From Candidatus Njordarchaeota archaeon (GTDB lineage: Archaea > Asgardarchaeota > Njordarchaeia > Njordarchaeales > Njordarchaeaceae), in the NCBI GenBank assembly GCA_029856055.1, contig JAHQWF010000109.1:1-18914 (forward strand): DNA of 18,914 nucleotides, read 5' to 3'. The translations under genes were made by a program, and so were the position numbers. The notes beneath the pieces are model-generated. The model was not told where the DNA came from. It was given only the letters and a program-made list of their open reading frames with translations, and searched no databases. Within the stretch, counting starts at the first letter, position 1. Each line of letters opens with the position of its first letter. This document shows positions 1-8,007 of this stretch, one piece after another.

Positions 1-750
1 AACGTATCTAGACTTTTACTACTAAATATATTCTATTTCATTGCTGGACTTATGTTGGGAAGGATTATCTTAACTTGGTATAAAGCATTGTTTAGCATAA
101 ATAAAGATCCAATAAACGATCCAACATTTGTTTATATGATACCGATAATTTCAATTATCCCGATTTATTTCTCTCTAAGAGTTTTAGTTGAAAATGTAAT
201 TATCTTAAATGCATTAAACACCTATCTAATACCAATGTTCATCCTTATGGCTGTCGCAGTGGTAGCCATCTTTGTATATCCTTTCATAACAAGGGATATT
301 TGGTTTCTCGCAAATTTTAGGATGAGACTAGGCGATGACGAACTTGAAAATCAGTTAAGAGATAGAATCCATAATTTTTGGTTAGGAAGCATCACAGATC
401 ATATAAGAATTCTAATAACCTGCTTATTTCTAGCTACTTTATCGAGCTTTATTTTTACAAGTTTTAGTGATACATTATTATTACAAAGTCAAAATGAAAT
501 TTATTATATTTCAGTAAGTTCTTTATTATTAGGTATGAGTTATGCATTTATTAGGTATGCAAAAACTACTATGTATTTTTGTTTGGAGTCCTTGGACTAT
601 GAGAGAAAGAAATACGTTAATAGACATTTACGGGAGGAGGGAGTGAAAATATCCGAGGAAAAACGATATGAAGAGGAACGGTCGATCGAGGAATTAGATG
701 ATTTCGAGAATATATTAAGAGACTTAGAACAAATTTTACAGGAGGAGTGA
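1..750 (+). CDS. Multi-pass membrane protein with charged C-terminal tail (5'-partial)
   Basis: The reading frame is open to the first base of the window, so the start lies upstream; the ATG at 52 is internal to a hydrophobic stretch and is unlikely to be the true start. The visible 249 residues contain about five hydrophobic segments: roughly codons 4-28, 45-70, 75-97, 136-157 and 166-184. Between the third and fourth lies a charged, probably cytoplasmic loop (RMRLGDDELENQLRDR). The last ~50 residues are highly charged (many Glu, Arg, Lys) and likely form a cytoplasmic helix or coiled coil. I do not recognise the family. It is tightly coupled to the next gene: the ribosome site GGAGGTGA-like (741-750) of the ATPase gene overlaps this stop codon, so both are probably made together. 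A membrane partner for the ParA-like ATPase is the simplest reading (inference). Confidence 0.8.
   Translation, partial: NVSRLLLLNIFYFIAGLMLGRIILTWYKALFSINKDPINDPTFVYMIPIISIIPIYFSLRVLVENVIILNALNTYLIPMFILMAVAVVAIFVYPFITRDIWFLANFRMRLGDDELENQLRDRIHNFWLGSITDHIRILITCLFLATLSSFIFTSFSDTLLLQSQNEIYYISVSSLLLGMSYAFIRYAKTTMYFCLESLDYERKKYVNRHLREEGVKISEEKRYEEERSIEELDDFENILRDLEQILQEE
741..750 (+). promoter_or_regulatory. Shine-Dalgarno site overlapping upstream stop codon
   Basis: GGAGGAGTGA matches the archaeal anti-SD well and lies 3 nt before the TTG at 754. It overlaps the stop of the membrane-protein gene, which supports translational coupling and the TTG start. Confidence 0.7.
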
Positions 751-753
751 GTC

Positions 754-1908
754 TTGAGGGAAGGCGTAGCATTATTTACATCAGGAAAGGGTGGAGCAGG
801 CAAAACGCCTTTTGCTTTATTATTATCTATTCTTCTTAGGCGAATGGGACTAAACGTACTAACAATTGATTATAATTCCCTTAATCCAGACTTATACGAG
901 ATTTTTAAGAGGTTTCTAGTTGAGAAGCCTGAATTGATTACCCATGTGGATGGGGAAAGATTGCCTTATCCATTGGTTATGACAGAGTGTACAGTTTCTG
1001 GAGGCGGCAAGTTATGGAGTGTAGCGAGAGTCGGTAAATACAGGTATATCCCGTATCCTCCATATGCTATATTTGATACAATAATAAAGCTAAAGAGATA
1101 CTTAAAGGAGCCTTTTTTTGCTGTAGTTGACACAAATCTAAATATACCCGCTTTTAACATTTCGCTTAATGAGGCTTTTGAAGCCTCTAAGGGAATTTTA
1201 GATGAATTTAAAAAAGTCTATTTCTTCCATATATGGAGTCCCGGTAGCTTTAGAAAGGGGGCTACTTCAATTAGTTCATCAATAGAGGTAAGCGAGATCG
1301 AGCAAATAAGGAGCACCATTATGAATTATACGCAGAGACATGTAGACTTGTTTGGTAGAGAAGGAGAGAATATTATCCACATAATAACACCTAGATTATT
1401 CGAAGAAATGAAGCCTGATTCTTTAGGAGCCAGGCTCAAATTTATTCTAAAGAGATTGTTTGGGAGAGAGCCAGATGTATCAATGATGCCCATAATGGGC
1501 ATAACTAAAGCAATATCATCAGACTTATATTCTGCTCTCGGAATGGCGTATGAACGAAGCCTTAGGTTACTTAGAATAAGAGATCTACTATTAATTAGAG
1601 AGAAATTTAATGAAGTAGCTAATCAATTAATGAGTACCTACAAGAATTTCGCTGTGGAAGCCAATCCAATAGATGTAGAAGTTGTCTTCTTCTTATTCAT
1701 GGCTAAAGAATTATATGATGAAGCTACAAATACTTTACCCCTTAATGCCATTATGGTCCCGTTTATGGTTAAAAAGCTAGTTAATTTCATTGACTCAATG
1801 TTAATGTCTAATATATTGGATGAGGAATCCATATTAGAACGGGAGGGGCCAGTAGCGAAGCTATTTGAGTTATGGATAAGCAAGGTATTATTATCTAATA
1901 AAATATGA
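754..1908 (+). CDS. ParA/MinD-like P-loop ATPase
   Basis: A 384-residue protein starting at TTG. A deviant Walker A motif GKGGAGKT spans residues 11-18, with both the signature Lys (K12) and the P-loop Lys (K17). It is followed by the switch-like strand VLTIDYN (D39) and a Walker B-like strand FFAVVDTN (D126). These place the N-terminal ~150 residues in the SIMIBI class ParA/MinD/Mrp ATPases, which dimerise on ATP and work at membranes or on DNA. The remaining ~230 residues are mainly helical, contain no motif I recognise, and exceed a typical MinD (~260 aa). There is no CxxC as in Mrp/NBP35, so an Fe-S carrier role is unlikely. It sits between a membrane protein and two unknown genes rather than beside parB or minC/D partners, so its cargo or target is open. 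Classification is fairly sure; the role is unknown. Confidence 0.8.
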   Translation: MREGVALFTSGKGGAGKTPFALLLSILLRRMGLNVLTIDYNSLNPDLYEIFKRFLVEKPELITHVDGERLPYPLVMTECTVSGGGKLWSVARVGKYRYIPYPPYAIFDTIIKLKRYLKEPFFAVVDTNLNIPAFNISLNEAFEASKGILDEFKKVYFFHIWSPGSFRKGATSISSSIEVSEIEQIRSTIMNYTQRHVDLFGREGENIIHIITPRLFEEMKPDSLGARLKFILKRLFGREPDVSMMPIMGITKAISSDLYSALGMAYERSLRLLRIRDLLLIREKFNEVANQLMSTYKNFAVEANPIDVEVVFFLFMAKELYDEATNTLPLNAIMVPFMVKKLVNFIDSMLMSNILDEESILEREGPVAKLFELWISKVLLSNKI

Positions 1909-1940
1909 GTAGCCTTTAGTTTTTATAGGTTGTACATACA

Positions 1941-2192
1941 ATGCGTAGAATAACTAACAAAATAAGAAACATATTGTCGAAACTATTTAGGAAATATGAA
2001 AACGATTACATATTGGGGATATTATTAAGATCGAAGTTGCTTGGCTACATAAGATTGAATGATGTAGTAATAACTGATGATGAATTAGAACGCATTGTTT
2101 TCGAAAACCTATTAGAAAAGAAAAAGCATGTTTATCTAAGTAGGATCAAAGCTATTGTTCTTGAAGCAATCAAAAGTGAAATTATGAATTAA
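1941..2192 (+). CDS. Small basic/helical protein of unknown function
   Basis: An 83-residue protein with an ATG start; a short AGGTTG upstream (1927-1932) could be a weak ribosome site. The first ~20 residues are strongly basic (MRRITNKIRN...), the middle has a hydrophobic helix ending in LLGYIRL, and the rest is alternating charged and aliphatic residues ending ...AIVLEAIKSEIMN, typical of a short helical bundle. No metal-binding Cys or His clusters are present. It lies 32 nt after the ParA-like gene and 14 nt before the next gene on the same strand, so it belongs to the same transcription unit. I do not recognise the family; a small adaptor for the ATPase or the winged-helix-like protein is only a guess. 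Confidence 0.65.
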   Translation: MRRITNKIRNILSKLFRKYENDYILGILLRSKLLGYIRLNDVVITDDELERIVFENLLEKKKHVYLSRIKAIVLEAIKSEIMN

Positions 2193-2206
2193 TAGGTATA
2201 TATATT

Positions 2207-3130
2207 ATGATCGAAGTTTTTGTTGTTAATTGGGATGTTAAAAAAGGTTATATCGTTAACAACATTTTGGCTTCAAAACATGAATTGTCGAAGGATTTTC
2301 TTGAACTAATATTCTTCAAAGCACTTGGTTCAATTGAGCGGCGTCTAGAACCTGCTTATTGGCTACAAGATTTCAGAAATCAGAGATATCATTGTTATTT
2401 TCTAGGGCCATACTCATCAACACCCACTATAATTGTCTCTAGAGGAGATGATAAAAATATAGTCAAAGTAGTGCTTTATGACTTATCTATTAGGGTAAGA
2501 TATATTGGGTTAGATAAACTATCTGAACACATAACCGATGAATACAGAGATGTCTTAAGGAATTTGAATTCAAAATTATTACCGTTATTCGTTTTTACCA
2601 ATAGTTTAGTTGCTAGATTATATTGGTTACTAGCAAGAAATCCAGTAATAAACCTTGATGAGTTTATTGAATTAGCGTTTCACGAACGCATCTCAGCATC
2701 AGCTCGAGATATACAAGATGTATTGACAATTTTAAGTTCCATCGGGTTTGTACGTGTTGTTTGGGTAAGAGGTAGTATTTGGTTAGAAATCAGCAAGATA
2801 ATACTACCTTTGCGTCGACCATTAAGTATATCTTTTGCATCGTTAGATCTCAGGAAGTTAGCTGATGAATTTTTCATGCGCGAAGAATTTCTAAACGAAC
2901 TTGAGGGTGCCGTGAGGGTTTTCCTTAATGACAGATTAAGAAACGCATTGAGTAGGTTAATTGCTGAGAAAATTTTACCCTATAGTTTTCTACCCGAGGG
3001 TGATATTAATTATTTGGTTAATAAAAATTACATAGATATAAGAAATGGTACGATTCATTTGAAGTCAGAACCAATTATTAAAATATACAATCTAGCTGGG
3101 GAAAAAATATATGAATTTAAAATAAGATGA
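2207..3130 (+). CDS. Unknown protein with a winged-helix-like central region
   Basis: A 307-residue protein. The first ~110 residues look like an alternating strand/helix domain (MIEVFVVNWDVKKGYIV... and later IIVSRGDD..IVKVVLYDLS), loosely like a longin/roadblock-type platform. Residues ~130-205 (LVARLYWLLARNPVINLDEF, then a helix, then IGFVRVVWVRGSIWLEI) have the spacing of a winged helix: helix, recognition helix and a two-strand wing. The C-terminal ~90 residues contain another possible strand-helix unit. There are no catalytic motifs I can name. It is the last member of the run that starts with the membrane protein and the ParA-like ATPase, so it may provide DNA or protein recognition for that system (inference). 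Fold suggestions are pattern reading only. Its TGA stop overlaps an ATG by 4 nt (3127-3130), leading to a very short ORF. Confidence 0.75.
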   Translation: MIEVFVVNWDVKKGYIVNNILASKHELSKDFLELIFFKALGSIERRLEPAYWLQDFRNQRYHCYFLGPYSSTPTIIVSRGDDKNIVKVVLYDLSIRVRYIGLDKLSEHITDEYRDVLRNLNSKLLPLFVFTNSLVARLYWLLARNPVINLDEFIELAFHERISASARDIQDVLTILSSIGFVRVVWVRGSIWLEISKIILPLRRPLSISFASLDLRKLADEFFMREEFLNELEGAVRVFLNDRLRNALSRLIAEKILPYSFLPEGDINYLVNKNYIDIRNGTIHLKSEPIIKIYNLAGEKIYEFKIR

Positions 3131-3213
3131 GAGCAGTAATCATATCTGAAGCTTATAAAGTGGATGAAAGACATTTTTCTATTTATGTTGCAGGAAATAT
3201 AAGAAGTTGTTGA
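3127..3213 (+). CDS. Possible 28-aa small ORF (ATGA-coupled)
   Basis: An ATG at 3127 overlaps the TGA of the preceding gene in an ATGA arrangement and opens a frame of 28 codons (begins MRAVIISEAYK, ends GNIRSC), closing at TGA 3211-3213 inside the start region of the ureohydrolase gene. The composition is protein-like and the overlaps at both ends are typical of coupled translation. It could be a genuine small protein, a coupling peptide, or chance. No SD precedes it, as expected for re-initiation. No family recognised. Confidence 0.3.
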   Translation: MRAVIISEAYKVDERHFSIYVAGNIRSC

Positions 3214-4052
3214 ATATGCGTAACAATGTCACATTTTTTAATCTTCCAAGAGTAGATATCAGTGATGTTACTAAAGGAACTATCGTATTAATTGGGTCAA
3301 CAGTTGAGTCAAAAAGTATTCATAAGAAATATGGAGTTGGTAAGGCTGTTAATATTCTAAGATCTGTAAGCATGGAATATGTGGGGTACGTAAATAATTC
3401 ATACGCACTATTGCATGATTACGATATAGTTGATCTAGGGGATTTTAAGGCAAAAGAGTTAAGTAAGATTGTTAGATCTGTTATAAATAAGGGAGGAAAG
3501 ACTGTTGTGATCGGAGGGGATCACTCGACAACTTATTACTCTCTCAAAGAAATCGATTTCTCTAATTTATTGTGGCTAGATGCGCATTTAGATCTACAAG
3601 ACGAGACTGATTATGGAGTTTCATCTGAAATAAACCACGCTAATGTTTTAATGAGGATAATCAATGAAAGAAGAAACATAAGTGTGAGTGTGTTAGGTTT
3701 TAGGGGTTTTTCGACACCGAAGGTAGAGATAGATCGGGCAAAAAAGCTTGGTGTAAATATAGTGAATTCTGATGAAACGCTTAGAGAATTACCAAAACAT
3801 ATAGAAGAAGCCCATGCAATAAGTTTTGACCTAGATTTCTTTGATGCATCAGAGTTTAGTGCCACTAGAGTACCAGAGACTAAAGGTATAAGAATTAGCG
3901 ACTTCTTTAGAGCCTTAAGCAACATAAAAAATCGAGGCGATATAAGATATATGGATTTCGTTGAGTATTGTCCAGAGATTGATCCAGGCTTTGTTAATGC
4001 AAAAATTCTTGTGCAAATCATACCTTTAATTATTGGCTATTTATTATTATAA
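3207..4052 (+). CDS. Ureohydrolase (agmatinase/arginase superfamily)
   Basis: A 281-residue protein that hydrolyses a guanidino or formimino substrate with a binuclear Mn centre, if it follows its family. All six metal ligands are visible: H106 in GGDHS, D125/H127/D129 in DAHLD, and D208/D210 in SFDLDFFD. The active-site His region (INHANVL, H144) and the late Glu (FVEYCPEID) are also present. The usual DP..xPG..TPE segment after the DxD motif is altered to DASEF..TRVPE, so the substrate cannot be assigned; agmatine (polyamine synthesis) is the most common archaeal case, with guanidinobutyrate or formimidoylglutamate as alternatives. The start is uncertain: TTG 3207, TTG 3210 or ATG 3216 are all in frame, and no strong SD is present. 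The short ORF above overlaps this start. The GlmS-like gene follows 23 nt later, so they are likely co-transcribed. Confidence 0.85.
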   Translation: MLNMRNNVTFFNLPRVDISDVTKGTIVLIGSTVESKSIHKKYGVGKAVNILRSVSMEYVGYVNNSYALLHDYDIVDLGDFKAKELSKIVRSVINKGGKTVVIGGDHSTTYYSLKEIDFSNLLWLDAHLDLQDETDYGVSSEINHANVLMRIINERRNISVSVLGFRGFSTPKVEIDRAKKLGVNIVNSDETLRELPKHIEEAHAISFDLDFFDASEFSATRVPETKGIRISDFFRALSNIKNRGDIRYMDFVEYCPEIDPGFVNAKILVQIIPLIIGYLLL

Positions 4053-4064
4053 ATCGATAAGAAT

Positions 4065-4072
4065 GAGTGATG
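4065..4072 (+). promoter_or_regulatory. GTGAT-type Shine-Dalgarno for the GlmS-like gene
   Basis: GAGTGATG precedes the ATG at 4076 and matches the GGTGAT part of the archaeal SD. A second, stronger-looking GGAGGT (4090-4095) stands only 1-3 nt before an in-frame ATG at 4097, too close for normal use; those bases also encode the conserved Gly-Gly-Ile strand, so 4076 is preferred. Confidence 0.45.
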
Positions 4073-4075
4073 TAG

Positions 4076-5926
4076 ATGGCGTTACTTGGAGGTATCATGG
4101 GTCTTATAAGCAGAAATTATTCGGCAGAAAATATAAAAGAAGCATTAGACATTCTGTCTAAGATGAAACATTTAGGCAATGACGGAGCTGGTATAGCAGC
4201 TTTAAATAGCGATACTACTTTTGAGATCCGGAAGTACCCTGGAGAATTTAATATGTTTGTAGATCTAGCAAGTGATTTAATGGATAAGGAGTTAAATCCA
4301 GTAATAGGTGAGATGCGTTTCGCTACCCACGGTAGACCCTCTCCCGAAAATACTCCTCCCCTCAGCGATTGTAGTGAAACAATATATGTAGTTATGGAAG
4401 GAGTTATAAGCAATTACATCGAAAAGAAAGAGGAGCTAATAGAAAATCACCACATATTCAATTCACGCAACGATACGGAGCTTTTAGCCCATAAATTTGA
4501 GGAAGAACTTTCTAGAAGTAAGGATTGTGAGAAGGCTCTACTCAATACAGTAAATTATCTTGAAGGTTCGTATGCTAGCTTGTTAATAAATAAAAATTAT
4601 CCTAATTTCCTATTCTTAATAACTCGTGGATCCCGTCTTTATGTAGGTAAAAATGAGAATAACAAAGCTTTATATATAGCTTCAGAAGTAGAAGCTATTT
4701 CGCAATACATAAATTCTTATTTTAGACTAGAAGACGGGATGGCCATATTATCATCAGATAAAATGACGATTAAAACGTTAGAAGGTCGAAAATACATACC
4801 TAAATGGAATAATGTAGATGAAATACCTAAATGCAAAATACCTGGAGGATACAAATTTTTCATGGAACGAGAGATTTATGAGTCTCCACAAGCGCTGAAA
4901 AAAGCAAATATTGTACATCAAGAATATTATTTAGAGCTCATATCTAGGATGCTTCTCAGCGCTGAGAAAATATATTTGATAGGGGCTGGAACATCGTATC
5001 ATGCTGCATTACTAGGTGGTTATCTTCTTAGAGAGTTGGCAGGTATATCTGCAAATGTTATAGATTCAACAGAATTTCCATATTATGCTCTTAAAGATGT
5101 GACGCCGGGGACAGTAATAATAGCTTTATCTCAATCTGGTAAATCTACAGATATAATTAGAGCGATATCTAAAGCAAAAATGTATGGTGCATCGATAATA
5201 GGTATTCTTAACCAGTTGGGTTCACCTTTAATGTATGCTTCCAACCTTTATTTACCTATTGGCGTTGGATTAGAACATGCCGTACCAGCAACTAAATCTT
5301 TTCTCGGTCAATTATTAGCGCTATATAAAATCGCTTTTAAAACAGCAGAGATGAATGGGTCTATTTCGAAGGAACAGAAAAATAAGCTTTGGGGCATTAT
5401 GCGAGAATTGCCGTTGTTGATTGAGGAAACAATATCTAGTGTCTCCGATAAAGTTAAGAGAATAGCTGAGACACTGTATACTAAAAGTTCTATGTATGTC
5501 TCTTCAAGAGGATTAAATTTTCCAATTGCTCTAGAGGGAGCTCTTAAGATCAAAGAAGTATCATATATTCATGCCGAGGGCGTAGAGGCCGGAATGCTAA
5601 GGCATGGACCTAAGGCAGTCATTAGCGAAGGGTTCCCTGTAATAACTATAATGCCGTACGAGAGAGATGCTAGGGAGGATACTTATAGTTTGTTTAGAGA
5701 AGTAAAAGATTTGGGAGCTGATGTTGTTATAATAACTGATAGTGAAGATATGGTAGCTGAGAAATTATCTAGTAAGGTGATTAAACTTCCTAAAATTAAT
5801 GAGTTATTCACACCTTTCCTTAATGTTATTCCTCTTCAACTATTAGCTCTGAACTTAGGTATTTTACGGAAAACACCAATTGATAGCCCCAGGGGTTTAT
5901 CTAAATACGTTGTTTTGAAGTTATAA
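4076..5926 (+). CDS. GlmS paralogue with a degenerate glutaminase domain and intact sugar isomerase domains
   Basis: 616 residues with the full GlmS architecture: an N-terminal class II amidotransferase-like domain (~1-240) and two SIS domains (~285-425 and ~455-600). The N-terminus MALLGGIMGLISR aligns with MCGI.. of true GlmS, but the nucleophilic Cys becomes Gly5 and is no longer at the mature N-terminus. The oxyanion-hole HNG becomes M107-E108-G109 and HTRWATHG becomes EMRFATHG; the NDTE Asp (D133) remains. Glutamine hydrolysis is therefore very unlikely. The sugar-phosphate sites are kept: GTSY (305-308), SQSG (352-355), the isomerase Glu (E494), the ring-opening His (H510) and the C-terminal Lys (K610). 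It may be an ammonia-dependent aminating enzyme, a glucosamine-6-phosphate deaminase, another keto/amino-sugar isomerase, or a regulator of the true GlmS encoded at 10451. It follows the ureohydrolase gene closely. Confidence 0.85.
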   Translation: MALLGGIMGLISRNYSAENIKEALDILSKMKHLGNDGAGIAALNSDTTFEIRKYPGEFNMFVDLASDLMDKELNPVIGEMRFATHGRPSPENTPPLSDCSETIYVVMEGVISNYIEKKEELIENHHIFNSRNDTELLAHKFEEELSRSKDCEKALLNTVNYLEGSYASLLINKNYPNFLFLITRGSRLYVGKNENNKALYIASEVEAISQYINSYFRLEDGMAILSSDKMTIKTLEGRKYIPKWNNVDEIPKCKIPGGYKFFMEREIYESPQALKKANIVHQEYYLELISRMLLSAEKIYLIGAGTSYHAALLGGYLLRELAGISANVIDSTEFPYYALKDVTPGTVIIALSQSGKSTDIIRAISKAKMYGASIIGILNQLGSPLMYASNLYLPIGVGLEHAVPATKSFLGQLLALYKIAFKTAEMNGSISKEQKNKLWGIMRELPLLIEETISSVSDKVKRIAETLYTKSSMYVSSRGLNFPIALEGALKIKEVSYIHAEGVEAGMLRHGPKAVISEGFPVITIMPYERDAREDTYSLFREVKDLGADVVIITDSEDMVAEKLSSKVIKLPKINELFTPFLNVIPLQLLALNLGILRKTPIDSPRGLSKYVVLKL

Positions 5927-5968
5927 GGATTTATACTATTACTTAATATGTGAAGAATTTTTCTATAG

Positions 5969-5980
5969 TTTTTTAAAAAG
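5969..5980 (+). promoter_or_regulatory. Candidate TATA box for korABC (leaderless start likely)
   Basis: TTTTTTAAAAAG is centred about 33 nt before the GTG at 6008. Archaeal transcription starts about 25-30 nt past the TATA centre, so the transcript would begin at or just before the start codon. No SD precedes the GTG, which fits a leaderless message. Confidence 0.5.
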
Positions 5981-6007
5981 TTGAATTATTTTTGATGGCG
6001 ATTTTTA

Positions 6008-7159
6008 GTGCGTGTCAACGAGATATATCCGCCTGGAAAACATTTCTTAATGGGTAACGAAGCATTAGTTATTGGTGCATTGCTAGCTAAATGTAGATTC
6101 TATGCTGGATATCCAATAACTCCTAGTTCAGAAATAATGAATCTAATGGCTAGATATTTACCGTTAGTTAACGGAGTTTTCATTCAAATGGAAGACGAAA
6201 TTGCTTCGATAATATCTATTATCGGGGCGAGTTTAGCAGGTGCAAGAGCAATGACTGCAACTAGCGGACCGGGATTCTCATTAATGCAGGAAGGTATTGG
6301 ATATGCCATTATGGCAGAGATACCTATCGTAGTTGTCGATGTGATGAGAGCAGGGCCTTCTACTGGTCAAGCAACTAAAGCGGCTCAGGGAGATGTAATG
6401 CAAGCTAGGTGGGGGAGACATGGTGATCAAGAAATTATAGCTATAGCTCCTGCGAGTGCACAGGAAATGCTGGATTTAACGATTCATGCGTTTAACTTAG
6501 CTGATAAATATAGAGTTCCAGTAATAATCCTTTCAGATGAAATTGTGGGTCATGCTGAGGAAATAGTGCTTGTGCCAAATGAGGAAGATATCGTTATATA
6601 TCCTCGTAAAGAGCCTTTAACGAAGGATGAACCTTTATTTGGTGGAGATGGAATAAATATTGCCCCTTTTCCTACACTCGGTAAAGGATTTAATGTTCTA
6701 GTAACTGGATCTACGCATACAGAGTATGGATATAGAAAAACACAAGATCCAGAAACCCATAAAAGGCTTGTCAATCATCTCGTAAATAAAATAAGAATTA
6801 ATAGAGATGAAATAATTAATTATTCTGTTCACGGAGACGAAGATGCTAGAATAGGGATTATTGCCTATGGATCTGTTTATAGATCAGCATTAGAAGCTTT
6901 AAATATGGCTAGGAATGAAGGGATTAAAGTTAAGTTATTTAGGCCGATAACCCTATGGCCATCACCAGACGGGGAGATGAGGAAATTTGCGGAAGATCTA
7001 GATTTTCTAATCGTTCCAGAGCTAAACACGAAGATGTATGCTCTTGAAGTAGAAAGAGCTGTTAGGGGTAATTTTGAGGTTCTCTCGCTAAATAAGATAG
7101 GTGGGGGATTACCAATTTATCCTGAGGAGATTTTAGGTTTCATTAAGAAGGTGAGGTGA
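6008..7159 (+). CDS. korA: 2-oxoacid:ferredoxin oxidoreductase, alpha subunit (KorA type)
   Basis: 383 residues, matching stand-alone alpha subunits. Together with beta and gamma it converts a 2-oxoacid plus CoA to acyl-CoA and CO2, reducing ferredoxin in the cytoplasm. Visible landmarks are YPITPSSE (35-42), the substrate loop typical of KorA/VorB-like subunits; MEDEIA with the TPP-activating Glu (E64); TSGPGFSLM (85-93); and a second domain from ~280 (RIGIIAYGS...RPITLWP...PELN). The KorA-like sequence and separate-subunit layout favour 2-oxoglutarate, but branched-chain or broad 2-oxoacid specificity cannot be excluded. The GTG start has no SD but stands at the expected distance from a TATA box, so it is probably leaderless. 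Its stop overlaps the ribosome site of korB. No ferredoxin-like delta subunit gene is next to it. Confidence 0.9.
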   Translation: MRVNEIYPPGKHFLMGNEALVIGALLAKCRFYAGYPITPSSEIMNLMARYLPLVNGVFIQMEDEIASIISIIGASLAGARAMTATSGPGFSLMQEGIGYAIMAEIPIVVVDVMRAGPSTGQATKAAQGDVMQARWGRHGDQEIIAIAPASAQEMLDLTIHAFNLADKYRVPVIILSDEIVGHAEEIVLVPNEEDIVIYPRKEPLTKDEPLFGGDGINIAPFPTLGKGFNVLVTGSTHTEYGYRKTQDPETHKRLVNHLVNKIRINRDEIINYSVHGDEDARIGIIAYGSVYRSALEALNMARNEGIKVKLFRPITLWPSPDGEMRKFAEDLDFLIVPELNTKMYALEVERAVRGNFEVLSLNKIGGGLPIYPEEILGFIKKVR

Positions 7160-7164
7160 TAGTA

Positions 7165-8001
7165 TTGGAAAGTAACGTAAATTTAATTCATCCGTATGTT
7201 GGTAAGTATCTAAGGAAAGAGGTTATGCCTCACGGTATGTGTCCTGGATGCGGAAATATGTCAATTGCAAATACACTTATCAGAGCTATTGATAAGAAAT
7301 ATGGATCTTTCGATAAATTCGTATTTGTTAGTGGAATAGGTTGTGCTGCATGGATACCATCACCTCACTTTCTAGCAGATACGGTTCATGTAGTTCATGG
7401 AAGGGCAATACCAGCCGCTACGGGAATAAAATTAGCTAATCCAGAACTAAACGTAATTGTTATTTCAGGTGACGGTGATCTAGCTGCAATCGGGGGAAAT
7501 CATTTGTTTCATGCAGCTCGTAGAAACATCGACATCATTACTATATTAGTTAATAATTTTAATTACGGGATGACTGGGGGGCAATTAGCTCCAACCACAC
7601 CAGTAAATGCAAGGACAATAACCACTCCATACGGTAATATTGAAGAGCCATTTAATCTGGCTAAGTTAATAGCTGAAGCCGGAGCGAACTATGTTGCTCG
7701 TTGGACAATCGTGCACGTCTTGCAGTTAGAGAAATCATTAATGAGAGCTCTAGATATTGAAGGTTTTAGATTTATTGAAGTTCTCTCTCCCTGCACAACG
7801 AGATTTATAAGATGGAATATGAAAAGTCTTAATGAGCTTCTAGATTATTTCAAGAACAATAGCGTTAATATAAAAGTGGCTTCTGAGGACGATATAAAGT
7901 CAGGTAAGATAATAGTGGGAGAGTTTGCTGAGAGAGATAGAATAGGGTACCTAAGGAGATATAGAAAGTTAATTGATAGAGCATTGAGCTTATGGAGGTG
8001 A
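7165..8001 (+). CDS. korB: 2-oxoacid:ferredoxin oxidoreductase, beta subunit (KorB type)
   Basis: 278 residues from TTG 7165. It carries TPP and one [4Fe-4S] cluster in the family. The four cluster Cys are visible: C26 and C29 in CPGCG, C60 in GIGC, and C210 in SPCTT. The TPP/Mg motif is GDGD (102-105) followed by NNFNYGMTGGQ (130-140), the signature of this subunit. The frame is also open to GTG 7156, but the sequence GAGGTGA (7153-7159) is then the SD for TTG 7165 with a 5-nt gap, so I chose the later start; the difference is three residues. The gene overlaps or abuts korA, and its own GGAGGTGA end forms the ribosome site for korC. This three-gene coupling fits a stoichiometric complex. Confidence 0.9.
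   Translation: MESNVNLIHPYVGKYLRKEVMPHGMCPGCGNMSIANTLIRAIDKKYGSFDKFVFVSGIGCAAWIPSPHFLADTVHVVHGRAIPAATGIKLANPELNVIVISGDGDLAAIGGNHLFHAARRNIDIITILVNNFNYGMTGGQLAPTTPVNARTITTPYGNIEEPFNLAKLIAEAGANYVARWTIVHVLQLEKSLMRALDIEGFRFIEVLSPCTTRFIRWNMKSLNELLDYFKNNSVNIKVASEDDIKSGKIIVGEFAERDRIGYLRRYRKLIDRALSLWR
7994..8001 (+). promoter_or_regulatory. Perfect Shine-Dalgarno for korC overlapping the korB stop
   Basis: GGAGGTGA ends at the TGA of korB. Followed by AATATTATA, it places ATT 8005 or ATA 8008 at normal initiation distance, and there is no ATG, GTG or TTG in the expected position. Confidence 0.75.
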
Positions 8002-8007
8002 AATATT

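Noticed and set aside
3611..4021. 136-aa minus-strand frame inside the ureohydrolase gene
   Set aside because: Shadow of a gene with complete catalytic motifs; no ribosome site and no protein-like motifs.
4097..5926. Alternative ATG start of the GlmS paralogue after GGAGGT
   Set aside because: The SD would be only 1-3 nt away, and the Gly-Gly-Ile codons before it align with the first strand of the amidotransferase domain. It would not restore a catalytic Cys either.
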